Assembly: GCF_004799285.1 (NCBI RefSeq)
Contig: NZ_SSND01000001.1
Span: forward strand, 1,674,001-1,738,000
Reading direction: 5' to 3'
Source of the DNA: Aliigemmobacter aestuarii
Lineage (GTDB): Bacteria > Pseudomonadota > Alphaproteobacteria > Rhodobacterales > Rhodobacteraceae
DNA length: 64,000 nt
Part shown: one piece after another, positions 9,056-18,719 of the stretch
Position numbering within the stretch: position 1 is the first letter of the stretch
Layout: each line of letters begins with the position of its first letter
Notes under the pieces: model-generated
The model's database searches: none
The model's input: only the letters and a program-made list of their open reading frames with translations
What the model was told of the DNA's origin: nothing
Translations under genes and position numbers: made by a program

Positions 9056-10215
9056 TCCAGCCTCGTCGCGATTTCTTCGATCAGGCGGTTCAGAACAAGC
9101 CGCCCTTTTGCGGTAGCCATCAACTTGTGCGGCGTCGTGGAAATCAATCCAAAATCTTCCAAATCTTTGAAATCACTTGAAAAATCTTTCTTTCCGCAGA
9201 GGCTGGACAGCCGAGCGACGTCCAGCCCTTCTGACGTGCGCAACCCCATCACCAGAAACTCTTCAAGGATCTGCGATTGGTCCAGCGTTTCCCGAAGCGA
9301 ATCGCCCGATCGTCCGGCCATTACCGTAGACAGCCAGGCGTTTGGGTTCCGTGCCGTTTCTGTCGCGATCCGCCGCCCATTCAGGGTCAGCCTTCCGTGC
9401 GCGCCAGGCCCGATCCCGGCAAAGTCACCCGATCGCCAGTAGATCAGGTTGTGACGGGATTCATTGCCCGGTTCCGCATGATTAGAGACTTCATAGGCCG
9501 GGATCCCCGCAGCCTCGGTCATGGATTGGGTCAGCTCGAAAAAGTCGACGGACAGATCCTCGTCCGGCAAGCCCCGCAGCTTTCCGGCCGCGAGCCGGTC
9601 GCCAAAGGCCGTGCCGCTTTCGATCGTCAGCTGGTAAAGCGAAAGGTGTCCTGCCGCCAGTTGCAGCGCCTCGCCCAGTTCGGCTTCCCAGTCCGAAAGG
9701 GTCTGATCCTGCCGCGCATAGATCAGGTCGAAACTGACGCGATCAAAGGTGCGCTTTGCAATTTCCAGCGCATCGCGGGCCGCGGCGGCATCATGCAGGC
9801 GTCCCAACCGGCGCAGGTCCGCATCCCTAAGTGACTGAACACCAAGCGAAACGCGATTGACCCCCGCCGCGCGGTAGTCGGCAAACCGCGCCGCTTCGAC
9901 CGAACCGGGGTTTGCCTCAAGCGTGATTTCGATGTCATTGGCCAGGGTCCATGTCTTGCCAATCCGTTCGAGGATCGCGCCGACAACCCGTCCTTCCATC
10001 AACGACGGGGTACCGCCGCCGAAATAGACCGTGTTCAGAACCCGGTTGCCGGTCTCACCCCCGATCCTGTCGATCTCTTGCAGATAGGCATTCTGCCAGT
10101 TGCCCTGATCGATGCGGGCCGCGACATGGCTGTTGAAGTCGCAATAGGGGCATTTCGACTGGCAGAACGGCCAATGCAGGTAAAGCCCGAAACCGCCGTG
10201 CCGCCAGTCTTCCAT
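9052..10215 (-). CDS. hemW: Radical SAM heme chaperone HemW
   Basis: A 387-residue radical SAM protein related to HemN. HemW-type proteins bind haem and deliver it to respiratory enzymes rather than oxidising coproporphyrinogen. Visible motifs: LHWPFCQSKCPYCDFNSH (the [4Fe-4S] CxxxCxxC), YFGGGTPSL, ITLEANPGS and NHAEPGNESRHNLIYW. The short N-terminus lacking HemN's extra cysteine-rich leader favours HemW. AAGGGG lies five bases before the ATG, one base after the ridA-like stop. Part of the rph-rdgB-ridA-hemW operon, an arrangement seen widely in proteobacteria. Confidence 0.92.
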   Translation of the reverse strand: MEDWRHGGFGLYLHWPFCQSKCPYCDFNSHVAARIDQGNWQNAYLQEIDRIGGETGNRVLNTVYFGGGTPSLMEGRVVGAILERIGKTWTLANDIEITLEANPGSVEAARFADYRAAGVNRVSLGVQSLRDADLRRLGRLHDAAAARDALEIAKRTFDRVSFDLIYARQDQTLSDWEAELGEALQLAAGHLSLYQLTIESGTAFGDRLAAGKLRGLPDEDLSVDFFELTQSMTEAAGIPAYEVSNHAEPGNESRHNLIYWRSGDFAGIGPGAHGRLTLNGRRIATETARNPNAWLSTVMAGRSGDSLRETLDQSQILEEFLVMGLRTSEGLDVARLSSLCGKKDFSSDFKDLEDFGLISTTPHKLMATAKGRLVLNRLIEEIATRLE

Positions 10216-10216
10216 G

Positions 10217-10591
10217 TCACCCCTTGAAGGCCGTCACTTCGACCTCGATCAGCATTTCCGGCTTGATGAGCCCCGCGATCACCATCGTCGCGGCGGGGCG
10301 GATCTCGCCCAGGTTTTCCGCCAGAACCGGCAGGATGGCGTCGACAAGCGCGGCGTCGGTGACGGTATACTGCACCCGGACGATATCGGCCATCTCGAAC
10401 CCCGCTTCCGTCAGGACGCCCCGGATCGTGGCAAAGCAGTTGGTGGCCTGTGCCGCCACATCGACCGGGATTGTCATCGTGCGATAGTCATATCCCGTGA
10501 CGCCCGACACAAAGCACCAGCCACCCTTCACGACGGCGCGGGAATAGCCCATCTTCGCCTCGAAGGGCGACCCGGTGGAAATCCGCTTCAT
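10217..10591 (-). CDS. RidA/YjgF-family protein
   Basis: A 124-residue member of the RidA superfamily, whose archetype hydrolyses reactive enamine/imine intermediates. Features include GGWCFVSGVTGYDY, AQATNCFATIRGVLTEAG and IRPAATMVIAGL near the C-terminus. The Arg-Pro-Ala of the active-site loop is present. The rest of the loop differs from canonical RidA (no RxxVxxxxLP), so this is probably one of the Rid subfamilies of unknown substrate. The chosen ATG overlaps the rdgB stop (ATGA); an in-frame ATG 22 codons upstream lies inside rdgB and adds no homologous sequence. Confidence 0.86.
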   Translation of the reverse strand: MKRISTGSPFEAKMGYSRAVVKGGWCFVSGVTGYDYRTMTIPVDVAAQATNCFATIRGVLTEAGFEMADIVRVQYTVTDAALVDAILPVLAENLGEIRPAATMVIAGLIKPEMLIEVEVTAFKG

Positions 10592-11196
10592 TCGAAACAC
10601 CCCTTCACCAGCTTGCGGAACGCATCGGCCCGATGGCTGATCTGGTTCTTCTGCCACCTGTCCATCTCGCCGAAGGTCTGGTCGAACCCCTCCGGCTGGA
10701 AGATGGGGTCATAGCCATGCCCCTGGTCGCCCCGCATGGGCCAGACCACCTGACCGGGCATCACGCCTTCGAACACTTCATCATGCCCGTCCGGCCAGGC
10801 CAGCACCAGCGTGCAGCGGAATTGCGCGTGACGCGGGAAGGGGGCCTTGGCAGCCTCCAGCAGGTCCCAGGTCTTCTTCATCGCCATCCCGAAATCGCGA
10901 CCGTCGGGCGTTTCGGCCCAGTCCGCGGTGTGAACCCCCGGCGCTCCGTCCAGCGCGTCGATGCTGATGCCCGAGTCGTCCGAAAGCGCGGGCAGGCCCG
11001 TGGCGCGCGCGGCCGCGTGGGCCTTGATCCGGGCGTTCCCCACAAAGGTTTCCTCGGTCTCCACCGGTTCCGGCAGGCCGTGATCGGCAGCGGATGTCAC
11101 GCTGATCCCGTAGGGCTCCAGCAGCCTGGCGATCTCTTCAAGCTTGCCCCTGTTGTGCGTGGCGACCAGCAGACGGTCGCCCTGGAATTTCCGCAT
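10588..11196 (-). CDS. rdgB: dITP/XTP pyrophosphatase RdgB
   Basis: Removes deaminated purine nucleotides (ITP, dITP, XTP) by hydrolysis to the monophosphate and pyrophosphate. The 202 residues have the N-terminal substrate motif LLVATHNRGKLEEIARLL, the catalytic LPALSDDSGISIDALDGAPG region and GHGYDPIFQPEG with the conserved Ser/Tyr-Asp-Pro-Phe block. Length is normal. It begins five bases after rph, with an AAGGGC ribosome site inside the rph stop region, and overlaps the RidA-like gene by ATGA. rph-rdgB pairing is very common in bacteria. Confidence 0.96.
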   Translation of the reverse strand: MRKFQGDRLLVATHNRGKLEEIARLLEPYGISVTSAADHGLPEPVETEETFVGNARIKAHAAARATGLPALSDDSGISIDALDGAPGVHTADWAETPDGRDFGMAMKKTWDLLEAAKAPFPRHAQFRCTLVLAWPDGHDEVFEGVMPGQVVWPMRGDQGHGYDPIFQPEGFDQTFGEMDRWQKNQISHRADAFRKLVKGCFE

Positions 11197-11201
11197 CGCC
11201 C

Positions 11202-11915
11202 TTACCCCAGCGCGGCCTTCTGCGCCGCCACCAACATGGTGTTTCCCGCCTCGGCAAGGTCAAGAAGCCGCCCCATCTCGGCGCGCGAGAAGGTCGCACC
11301 CTCGGCGGACATCTGCACTTCGATCAGCCGGCCCGCGCCGGTCATGATGAAATTGCCGTCGGTCCCGGCGGTGCTGTCCTCGGCATAGTCGAGGTCAAGC
11401 ACCGGCTGGCCCGCATAGACCCCGCAGGACACCGCGGCGACATGATCCAGGATCGGGTCCGAGACGATGATCCCCGCCTTCATCAGCCGGTTGACCGCCA
11501 GGCGAAGGGCAACCCAGCCCCCCGTGATCGAGGCACAGCGCGTGCCGCCGTCGGCCTGGATCACGTCGCAGTCGATGACGATCTGACGCTCTCCAAGCGC
11601 CGAACGGTCCACGCCCGCGCGCAGGGCGCGACCGATCAGGCGCTGGATTTCCTGCGTCCGGCCCGATTGCTTTCCGGCCGCGGCCTCGCGCCGGGTCCGG
11701 CTGTTGGTGGCGCGCGGCAGCATCCCGTATTCCGCCGTCACCCAGCCAAGGCCGGTGTTCTTCAGGAACGGCGGCGGCTTGTCTTCGACGGTGGCGCTGC
11801 ACAGCACATGGGTTTCGCCCATGCGGATCAGGCAGGACCCTTCCGCATGTTTCATCACGTCGATTTCAATGGAAACCGGGCGCAGTTCGTCCAGTTTACG
11901 GCCAGAGGGGCGCAT
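11202..11915 (-). CDS. rph: Ribonuclease PH
   Basis: Phosphorolytic 3'-5' exoribonuclease trimming tRNA 3' ends. The 237-residue protein opens with [17 protein letters not shown] and carries [17 protein letters not shown], the catalytic/phosphate motif [20 protein letters not shown], and the [16 protein letters not shown] stretch with the metal-binding aspartates. AAAGGATG precedes the ATG. It heads the leftward operon with rdgB, ridA, hemW and the ybaN-like gene, and is divergent from hrcA across 116 bases. Confidence 0.97.
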   Translation of the reverse strand: MRPSGRKLDELRPVSIEIDVMKHAEGSCLIRMGETHVLCSATVEDKPPPFLKNTGLGWVTAEYGMLPRATNSRTRREAAAGKQSGRTQEIQRLIGRALRAGVDRSALGERQIVIDCDVIQADGGTRCASITGGWVALRLAVNRLMKAGIIVSDPILDHVAAVSCGVYAGQPVLDLDYAEDSTAGTDGNFIMTGAGRLIEVQMSAEGATFSRAEMGRLLDLAEAGNTMLVAAQKAALG

Positions 11916-11978
11916 CGTTTCATCCTTTCATCGGTCCGGGCTGAGATAGCGGCCCGATGGCACGGGATGCAACCCTGA

Positions 11979-12006
11979 TTGACGCGCCCCTCGGGTCAAC
12001 TTTAAT
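11979..12006 (+). promoter_or_regulatory. Putative sigma-70 promoter of hrcA-grpE with dyad
   Basis: TTGACG, a 16-base spacer and TTTAAT (5/6 to consensus at each hexamer). A TTGAC-N11-GTCAA dyad overlaps the -35 and spacer and could bind a regulator. Transcription would start near 12013, which supports the downstream hrcA start. No CIRCE element is visible. Confidence 0.6.
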
Positions 12007-12031
12007 GTCTGTGGTCCCTTGGAAAGCAGCC

Positions 12032-13102
12032 ATGTCTGACGGTCGCAAACTTCTGGCAGAAATGAACGATCGCTCGCGCGAGGTGTTTCGTCGGGTCGTC
12101 GAGGGCTATCTTGAATCCGGCGATCCGGTGGGCTCGCGCACGCTGACCCGCACGATGAACGAAAAGGTCAGCGCAGCGACGATCCGCAACGTCATGCAGG
12201 ATCTGGAGTATCTGGGCCTGCTGGACAGCCCGCATGTGTCGGCCGGCCGGGTTCCCACGCAGCTTGGCCTGCGGATGTTCGTCGATGGCCTGATGGAAAT
12301 CGGTTCCGTCGCCGCCCACGACCGGGAACGTATCGACGCGACGCTCGGCTCGAACGAGGCCGACGTTGGCACGCTGCTTGACCGGATCGGAAGCGCGCTT
12401 TCGGGACTGACGCGCGGCGCCAGCCTAGTTCTTGCGCCAAAGCATGAAGCGCCCATCCGGCATATCGATTTCGTCAGCCTCGGTCCGGATCGCGCGCTGG
12501 TCGTCCTTGTCTTTGCGGATGGCCATGTCGAAAACCGCGTGTTCACCCCGCCCGCCGGGCAGACGCCGTCGTCGATGCGCGAGGCCGCGAATTTCTTGAA
12601 CGCGCTGGCCGAAGGCAAGACGTTGGGCGATTTGGTCAAGGCCATGCGCAACGAAATGGTCCGACGGCGGCAAGAGATCGACACGCTGGCACGCGATCTG
12701 GTCGAAAGCGGTCTGGCCGTCTGGGAAAACGCCGGGCTGGCAAGCGAAAGGCTGATCGTCCGCGGCCGGTCGAATCTGATCGACGACAGCGCCGAGGCGC
12801 GCGATGTGGAACGCATCCGCCAGCTGTTCGATGATCTTGAACGCACACGCGACATCACCGAATTCCTGGAACTGGCGGAAACCGGCGAGGGTGTGCGCAT
12901 CTTTATCGGCTCCGAGAACAAGCTTTTCTCACTTTCGGGTTCCTCTTTGGTCGTCTCTCCCTATATGAACGCTGACCGAAAGATCATCGGCGCCGTGGGT
13001 GTCATCGGTCCGACCCGTTTGAACTATGGCCGAATCGTTCCGATTGTGGATTACACCGCGCAACTGATCGGACGGCTGGTTTCAGACCGGGGTGTGGTCT
13101 GA
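12032..13102 (+). CDS. hrcA: Heat-inducible transcription repressor HrcA
   Basis: Represses groESL and related heat-shock operons by binding CIRCE operators, and is kept active by GroEL. The 356 residues start with a winged-helix domain (LLAEMNDRSREVFRRVVEGY, GDPVGSRTLTRTM, VSAATIRNVMQDLEYLGLL, HVSAGRVPTQLGLRMFVDGL). They end with the conserved VIGPTRLNYGRIVPIVDYTA. I chose the ATG preceded by GGAAAG. The frame is open 25 codons further upstream, but those codons overlap the predicted promoter. hrcA is followed by grpE after 25 bases. Confidence 0.95.
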   Translation: MSDGRKLLAEMNDRSREVFRRVVEGYLESGDPVGSRTLTRTMNEKVSAATIRNVMQDLEYLGLLDSPHVSAGRVPTQLGLRMFVDGLMEIGSVAAHDRERIDATLGSNEADVGTLLDRIGSALSGLTRGASLVLAPKHEAPIRHIDFVSLGPDRALVVLVFADGHVENRVFTPPAGQTPSSMREAANFLNALAEGKTLGDLVKAMRNEMVRRRQEIDTLARDLVESGLAVWENAGLASERLIVRGRSNLIDDSAEARDVERIRQLFDDLERTRDITEFLELAETGEGVRIFIGSENKLFSLSGSSLVVSPYMNADRKIIGAVGVIGPTRLNYGRIVPIVDYTAQLIGRLVSDRGVV

Positions 13103-13127
13103 CGTTGGAAATACTGAGGAAGAAGAC

Positions 13128-13658
13128 ATGTCGCAGGAACACGCATCCGAAAAGGATCTGATCGAAGAGGGGCTCGAGGATTTCGCCGAACTGGATGAAA
13201 TCGAAGCCCTCCGCGCCGAGCGTGACGATTTCCGCGACCGGTTCATGCGGGCGCTTGCCGATGCCGAAAATGCGCGCAAGCGGGGCGAACGCGATCGCCG
13301 GGAAGCCGAACAGTATGGTGGTTCCAAACTCGCCCGCGACATGTTGCCCGTCTATGACAACCTCAAGCGCGCACTGGATGCCGTGGGCGACGAACAGCGC
13401 GAACAGGTCTCGGCCTTCTTTGAAGGGGTGGAGCTGACGATGCGCGAGCTGGTCAATGTTCTGGGGCGGCACGGCGTGACGACCGTTTCGCCCAAGGTGG
13501 GCGACCAGTTCGATCCGCAGCAGCATCAGGCGATGTTCGAGGCCCCGGTGCCGGGCACGAAGGCCGGTCAGATCATCCAGGTCATGACCGAGGGCTTCAT
13601 GATCCATGACCGGCTTCTGCGCCCCGCGCAGGTCGGCGTGTCGTCAAACACCCAGTGA
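13128..13658 (+). CDS. grpE: Nucleotide exchange factor GrpE
   Basis: Releases ADP from DnaK in the Hsp70 cycle. The 176 residues have a charged N-terminus, a long coiled-coil helix (EIEALRAERDDFRDRFMRAL, DAENARKRGERDRREAEQ) and the C-terminal beta-wing with VGDQFDPQQHQAMFE and LLRPAQVGVS. A GAGGA site seven bases upstream selects this ATG over an earlier in-frame one. It forms a two-gene unit with hrcA and converges on mutS. Confidence 0.96.
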   Translation: MSQEHASEKDLIEEGLEDFAELDEIEALRAERDDFRDRFMRALADAENARKRGERDRREAEQYGGSKLARDMLPVYDNLKRALDAVGDEQREQVSAFFEGVELTMRELVNVLGRHGVTTVSPKVGDQFDPQQHQAMFEAPVPGTKAGQIIQVMTEGFMIHDRLLRPAQVGVSSNTQ

Positions 13659-13664
13659 TGCGCC

Positions 13665-13681
13665 GCCCGGTTCAGCCGGGC
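13665..13681. terminator. Bidirectional hairpin between grpE and mutS
   Basis: GCCCGG, five-base loop, CCGGGC. It lies just after the grpE stop and overlaps the mutS stop codon. There is no T-tract, so termination is uncertain. Confidence 0.4.
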
Positions 13682-16314
13682 AGCATCGCCTTCAGGTCAT
13701 AGACCAGTTTTAACGCCTCGATGGGCGTCAGTTCGTCGGGGTGAACCCCCTTCAGTGCCGCCTCGATGGCAGAAGCCTTCGGTTCCGCCCGTGGCGGCGC
13801 AACCGGCGGGGTGGCGCGGAACAGGGGCAGGTCGTCGATCAGCGCCTTCTGGCTTGATCCTTCGCGTTCGCCCTTTTCCAGCGCCTCCAGAACCACCTTG
13901 GCCCGGTCGATCACCGCCGACGGCAGGCCCGCAAGCCGCGCCACTTGCACGCCATAGCTGCGGTCGGCTGCGCCTTTGCGCACCTCGTGCAGGAACACGA
14001 CCTCGCCTTCCCATTCCTTGACCGTGACGGTTGCGTTCTCGACTCCGTCCAGCTTGGCCGAAAGCGCGGTCATCTCGTGGTAATGGGTTGCAAACAGCGC
14101 CCGGCAGCGGTTCACGTCGTGCAGATGTTCCAGCGTCGCCCAGGCGATGGACAGACCATCGTATGTGGCCGTGCCGCGCCCGATCTCGTCCAGGATGACC
14201 AGCGCCCGATCATCCGCCTGGTTCAGGATCGCGGCGGTTTCCACCATCTCGACCATGAAGGTGGACCGGCCCCGCGCCAGGTCATCCGACGCGCCCACCC
14301 GGCTGAAAAGCTGGCTGACAAGCCCGATCCGCGCCGAGGTTGCCGGAACGAAACTGCCGGACTGGGCCAGAAGCGCGATCAGCGCGTTCTGCCGCAGAAA
14401 GGTCGACTTGCCGGCCATGTTCGGCCCGGTCAGCAGCCAGATGGCGGGCGTGTCCGCATCAGTCAGCGCGCAGTCGTTGGCGACAAAGGGCTGCCCCCCC
14501 TGCCTGCGCAGCGCCCGTTCCACCACCGGGTGCCGACCGCCGGACACAAGGAAGGCGCGGCTGTCGTCGACGACCGGTTCGGTCCAGCCCTCTTCGGCTG
14601 CCAGATCGGCGAAGGCCGCCGCAAGGTCGATCTCGGCCAGCGCCCTCGCCGTAGCGGCGATTGCAGCCGACCGGGCCAGGGTTTCCTCTCTGAGGCTGGA
14701 ATAGTGACGCTTTTCGATCTCAAGCGCATGGTTTCCGGCGTTCAGGATCCGCGTTTCCATCTCGGAAAGCGCCAGCGTGGTGAACCGCACCTGATTGGCC
14801 GTCGTCTGCCGGTGGATGAAGGTTTCCGAAAGCGGCGGCGCCAGCATCTTTTCGGCGTGGGTCGATGTCGTCTCGATGAAGTAGCCCAGCACGTTGTTGT
14901 GCTTGATCTTCAGGCTCTGGATTCCCGTCTTTTCGATGAAATCGGCCTGCATGCCCGCGATCACGGCGCGGCCCTCGTCGCGCAGCGTGCGGGTTTCGTC
15001 CAACTCCACATCGTATCCGGGGGCGATGAAACCGCCGTCCCGCGCCAGAAGCGGGGGTTCGGCCACCAGCGCCTGATCCAGAAGGTCGATCAGGCCATCA
15101 TGCCCGGTCAGCGCCGTCGCCGCCTCGGCCAGCAGGCCGGGCAGGTTGGTTGAAAGCCGCTGCGCCAGCGCCCCGGCCTGGGTCAGGCCCGCCCTGATGG
15201 CGGCGATGTCGCGCGGCCCGGCGCGATCCAGCGCAAGGCGCGACAAGGCGCGGTCCATGTCCGGGACGCGTCGCAGCAAGTCACGCAATTCCTGCCGAAA
15301 ACGGCTCTGTTCGAGCAGAAAGCGCACCGATTCCAGCCGTGCATGAATGGTGCCCAGATGACGTGCGGGGCTGGACAGGCGCCGTTCAAGAAGCCGTGCC
15401 CCGGCTGCCGTCACGGTCCGGTCCACCACCGACAAAAGAGACCCGTCCCGCCCTCCCGACAGCGATTGCGTGATTTCCAGGTTCCGCCGTGTCGCCGCGT
15501 CGATCTGCATCGACCCGCCCAGCGATTCCTTTTGCGGCGGGCGCAGCAGCGGCAGTTTCCCGCGTTGCGTCAGGTTCAGGTATTCGACCAGTGCCCCCAT
15601 CGCGGAAAGTTCGGCGCGGTCGAAGGTGCCGAAGGCATCCAGCGTGCCCACCTGAAACAGCGCACACAGCCGTGCATCGGCCCCCGTGCTGTCGAAGGCG
15701 GACCGCGCGAGCGGCGTGAACGCGGCGCCCGAATCCGTCACTATTGCAGCCAGATCGGCCTCTTTTGCCTCGCTGGCCAGAACCTCGCGCGGGGCAAGGC
15801 GGGCCAGTTCGGGGGCCAGCCGCGCCAGCGGGCAGGGCATCACCCGCAATTCGCCGGTCGATATGTCGGCCCAGGCAAGCGCCGCTTCGTCCCGCACCTC
15901 GGCCCAGGCGGCAAGGAAGTTGTGGCGCCGCGCTTCCAGCAACGAATCCTCGGTCAGGGTTCCGGGCGTGACAAGCCGCACCACATCGCGCCGCACCACC
16001 GCCTTTGATCCGCGCTTGCGCGCCTCGGCCGGATCTTCCAGCTGTTCGGCGATGGCCACGCGAAACCCCTTGCGGATCAGCGACAACAGGTACCCTTCGG
16101 CCGAATGGACGGGCACGCCGCACATGGCGATATCCTCGCCAAGGTGCTTGCCGCGTTTGGTCAGCGCGATGTCCAGCGCCTCGGCTGCGGCCACCGCATC
16201 GTCAAAGAACATCTCGTAGAAGTCGCCCATCCGGTAGAACAGCAGGGCCCCCGGATTCTGGGCCTTGATCTCCAGATACTGGGCCATCATCGGCGTGACG
16301 CTATCGTCGTTCAC
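13672..16314 (-). CDS. mutS: DNA mismatch repair protein MutS
   Basis: Recognises mismatches and small loops and recruits MutL. The 880 residues carry the mismatch-binding domain with the Phe-x-Glu wedge (MGDFYEMFFDDA), the connector and lever/clamp domains, and a C-terminal ATPase with Walker A TGPNMAGKSTFLRQNALI. Walker B is ALVILDEIGRGTATYDG, followed by LFATHYHEMT. The C-terminus ends with the conserved HPDELTPIEALKLVYDLKAM. Length and domain order are those of MutS1. It stands alone leftward, divergent from maeB. Confidence 0.97.
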   Translation of the reverse strand: MNDDSVTPMMAQYLEIKAQNPGALLFYRMGDFYEMFFDDAVAAAEALDIALTKRGKHLGEDIAMCGVPVHSAEGYLLSLIRKGFRVAIAEQLEDPAEARKRGSKAVVRRDVVRLVTPGTLTEDSLLEARRHNFLAAWAEVRDEAALAWADISTGELRVMPCPLARLAPELARLAPREVLASEAKEADLAAIVTDSGAAFTPLARSAFDSTGADARLCALFQVGTLDAFGTFDRAELSAMGALVEYLNLTQRGKLPLLRPPQKESLGGSMQIDAATRRNLEITQSLSGGRDGSLLSVVDRTVTAAGARLLERRLSSPARHLGTIHARLESVRFLLEQSRFRQELRDLLRRVPDMDRALSRLALDRAGPRDIAAIRAGLTQAGALAQRLSTNLPGLLAEAATALTGHDGLIDLLDQALVAEPPLLARDGGFIAPGYDVELDETRTLRDEGRAVIAGMQADFIEKTGIQSLKIKHNNVLGYFIETTSTHAEKMLAPPLSETFIHRQTTANQVRFTTLALSEMETRILNAGNHALEIEKRHYSSLREETLARSAAIAATARALAEIDLAAAFADLAAEEGWTEPVVDDSRAFLVSGGRHPVVERALRRQGGQPFVANDCALTDADTPAIWLLTGPNMAGKSTFLRQNALIALLAQSGSFVPATSARIGLVSQLFSRVGASDDLARGRSTFMVEMVETAAILNQADDRALVILDEIGRGTATYDGLSIAWATLEHLHDVNRCRALFATHYHEMTALSAKLDGVENATVTVKEWEGEVVFLHEVRKGAADRSYGVQVARLAGLPSAVIDRAKVVLEALEKGEREGSSQKALIDDLPLFRATPPVAPPRAEPKASAIEAALKGVHPDELTPIEALKLVYDLKAMLPG

Positions 16315-16448
16315 GAGTTTCCCCCTTGCTGCCCGGAAACCCTACAAAACCGCCCCGGAAGGGGGAAGGCGCAAGTGCAACTCTTGTTGTGACAGGGCCG
16401 TGGGGGCGCTAAGAGGGCAGGGCTTGCGATATACAGGATGGCCCCCTG

Positions 16449-18704
16449 ATGACCCGAACGAAGATCACCCCCGAAGAGGCGCTTGCCTATCACCTGGAAC
16501 CGCGCCCCGGAAAATACGATGTGGTCGCCTCGACCCCGATGGCGACGCAGCGCGATCTTTCGCTGGCCTACAGCCCGGGCGTTGCGGTTCCCGTTCAGGC
16601 CATCGCGGACGCGCCGGAAACGGCCTATGACTACACCGTCAAGGGCAACATGGTCGCCGTCATCTCGAACGGGACGGCGATCCTGGGCATGGGCAACCTC
16701 GGGGCGCTGGCGTCCAAGCCGGTGATGGAGGGCAAGGCGGTCCTGTTCAAGCGGTTCGCCGATGTGAACGCCATCGATATCGAGCTGGATACCGAAGACC
16801 CGGACGAGATCATCAAGGCCGTGTCGCTGATGGGGCCAACCTTCGGCGGCATCAACCTTGAAGACATCAAGGCGCCGGAATGTTTCATCATCGAACAGCG
16901 CCTGAAAGAGATCATGGACATTCCCGTGTTCCATGACGACCAGCACGGCACGGCCGTGATCTGTGCGGCGGGCCTGATCAACGCACTGGAACTGTCGGGC
17001 AAGAAGATCGAGGATTGCCGGATCGTCCTGAATGGCGCTGGGGCTGCCGGGATCGCCTGCCTGGAACTTCTCAAGGCGATGGGCGCGCGGCATGACAACT
17101 GCATCATGTGCGATACCAAGGGTGTGATCTATCAGGGCCGCACCGAAGGCATGAACCAGTGGAAATCGGCCCATGCCGCGAACACGGAGCTGCGCACGCT
17201 GGAAGAGGCGATGGCCGGCGCGGACGTGTTCCTCGGCGTGTCGGCCAAGGGCGCTGTGACGCCCGAGATGGTCGCCAGCATGGCCGACAACCCGGTGATC
17301 TTCGCAATGGCGAACCCCGATCCGGAAATCACGCCGGAAGAGGCCCATGCGGTGCGCGCCGATGCGATCGTGGCGACCGGGCGGTCCGACTATCCCAATC
17401 AGGTCAACAACGTCCTTGGCTTCCCCTATCTGTTCCGGGGGGCGCTGGATATCCACGCCCGCGCCATCAACGACGAGATGAAGATCGCCTGTGCCCAGGC
17501 GTTGGCGCGGCTTGCGCGCGAGGATGTGCCGGACGAGGTCGCGATGGCCTATGGGCGCAAGCTTTCCTTCGGGCGCGATTACATCATCCCCACGCCCTTC
17601 GATCCGCGGCTGATCTATGTGATCCCGCCCGCGGTCGCAAAGGCGGGCATGGATACCGGGGTGGCGCGGCGGCCGATCATCGACCTGAAGGCCTATGAAC
17701 AAAGCCTGAAGGCCCGGATGGACCCGACGGCCAGCATCCTTCAGGGTGTGCATGCCCGCGCCCGCGCGGCGCAGGCCCGCATGATCTTTGCCGAAGGTGA
17801 CGATCCCCGCGTCCTGCGCGCGGCAGTGGCCTATCAGCGGTCGGGCCTGGGCAAGGCGCTGGTCGTCGGCCGCGACGCCGATGTGCGCGAAAAGCTGGAT
17901 GCCGCCGGCCTCGGCGAGGCAGTCCGCGAGCTAGAGGTGGTGAACGCGGCCAACACCCGCCATCTCGATCAGTACAAGGATTTCCTGTACCACCGCCTGC
18001 AACGGCAGGGGTTTGACCGGCACGACGTGCACCGTCTGGCCGCGCGCGACCGGCATGTGTTTGCGTCACTGATGCTGCAGCACGGACATGGCGATGGGCT
18101 TGTCACCGGGGCCACCCGCAAATCCGCGCATGTGCTGCAACTGATCAACCATGTCTTCGATGCCAAGGCCACCGACGGGGCCGTTGGGGTGACGGCGCTT
18201 TTGCACAAGGGTCGGATCGTGCTGATCACCGACACGCTGGTGCATGAATGGCCCGACGAACATGATCTGGCGACGATTGCGATCAAGGCGGCGGGCGTGG
18301 CACGTCACTTCGGCCTCGATCCTCGGGTGGCCTTCGTGTCGTTCTCGACCTTCGGCTATCCGGTTTCAGAGCGCGCCGCGAAAATGCACGAGGCGCCAAG
18401 GGTGCTGGACAGGATGGGCGTCGACTTCGAATACGAAGGCGAAATGACCGTCGATGTGGCGCTGAATGCCGATGTGATGGCGCAATACCCGTTCTGCCGC
18501 CTGACCGGACCGGCGAACGTTCTGGTAGTTCCAGCGCGTCATTCGGCGTCGATCTCGGTCAAGCTGATGCAGGAAATGGCCGGAGCGACCGTGATCGGCC
18601 CGATCCTGACCGGCGTCAGGAAGCCGATCCAGATCTGTTCCACCAATTCGACGGTGAACGACATCCTGAACATGGCGGCGCTTGCCGCGTCCAAGATCGG
18701 CTAG
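16449..18704 (+). CDS. maeB: NADP-dependent malic enzyme MaeB (malic enzyme-phosphotransacetylase-like fusion)
   Basis: Oxidatively decarboxylates malate to pyruvate. The 751 residues contain an N-terminal malic enzyme domain (LSLAYSPGVAVPVQAIA, GNMVAVISNGTAILGMGN, GGINLEDIKAPECF, the nucleotide-binding NGAGAAGIACLELL). A C-terminal phosphotransacetylase-like domain runs from about residue 430 (ARMIFAEGDDPRVLRAA to STNSTVNDILNMAALAA); in MaeB it is regulatory rather than catalytic. Single gene, divergent from mutS, with a sugar kinase 15 bases downstream. Confidence 0.95.
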   Translation: MTRTKITPEEALAYHLEPRPGKYDVVASTPMATQRDLSLAYSPGVAVPVQAIADAPETAYDYTVKGNMVAVISNGTAILGMGNLGALASKPVMEGKAVLFKRFADVNAIDIELDTEDPDEIIKAVSLMGPTFGGINLEDIKAPECFIIEQRLKEIMDIPVFHDDQHGTAVICAAGLINALELSGKKIEDCRIVLNGAGAAGIACLELLKAMGARHDNCIMCDTKGVIYQGRTEGMNQWKSAHAANTELRTLEEAMAGADVFLGVSAKGAVTPEMVASMADNPVIFAMANPDPEITPEEAHAVRADAIVATGRSDYPNQVNNVLGFPYLFRGALDIHARAINDEMKIACAQALARLAREDVPDEVAMAYGRKLSFGRDYIIPTPFDPRLIYVIPPAVAKAGMDTGVARRPIIDLKAYEQSLKARMDPTASILQGVHARARAAQARMIFAEGDDPRVLRAAVAYQRSGLGKALVVGRDADVREKLDAAGLGEAVRELEVVNAANTRHLDQYKDFLYHRLQRQGFDRHDVHRLAARDRHVFASLMLQHGHGDGLVTGATRKSAHVLQLINHVFDAKATDGAVGVTALLHKGRIVLITDTLVHEWPDEHDLATIAIKAAGVARHFGLDPRVAFVSFSTFGYPVSERAAKMHEAPRVLDRMGVDFEYEGEMTVDVALNADVMAQYPFCRLTGPANVLVVPARHSASISVKLMQEMAGATVIGPILTGVRKPIQICSTNSTVNDILNMAALAASKIG

Positions 18705-18719
18705 CGGCGGGGGGCGGTC

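Noticed and set aside
11916-12031. CIRCE operator upstream of hrcA
   Set aside because: Looked for TTAGCACTC-N9-GAGTGCTAA and close variants; none seen.
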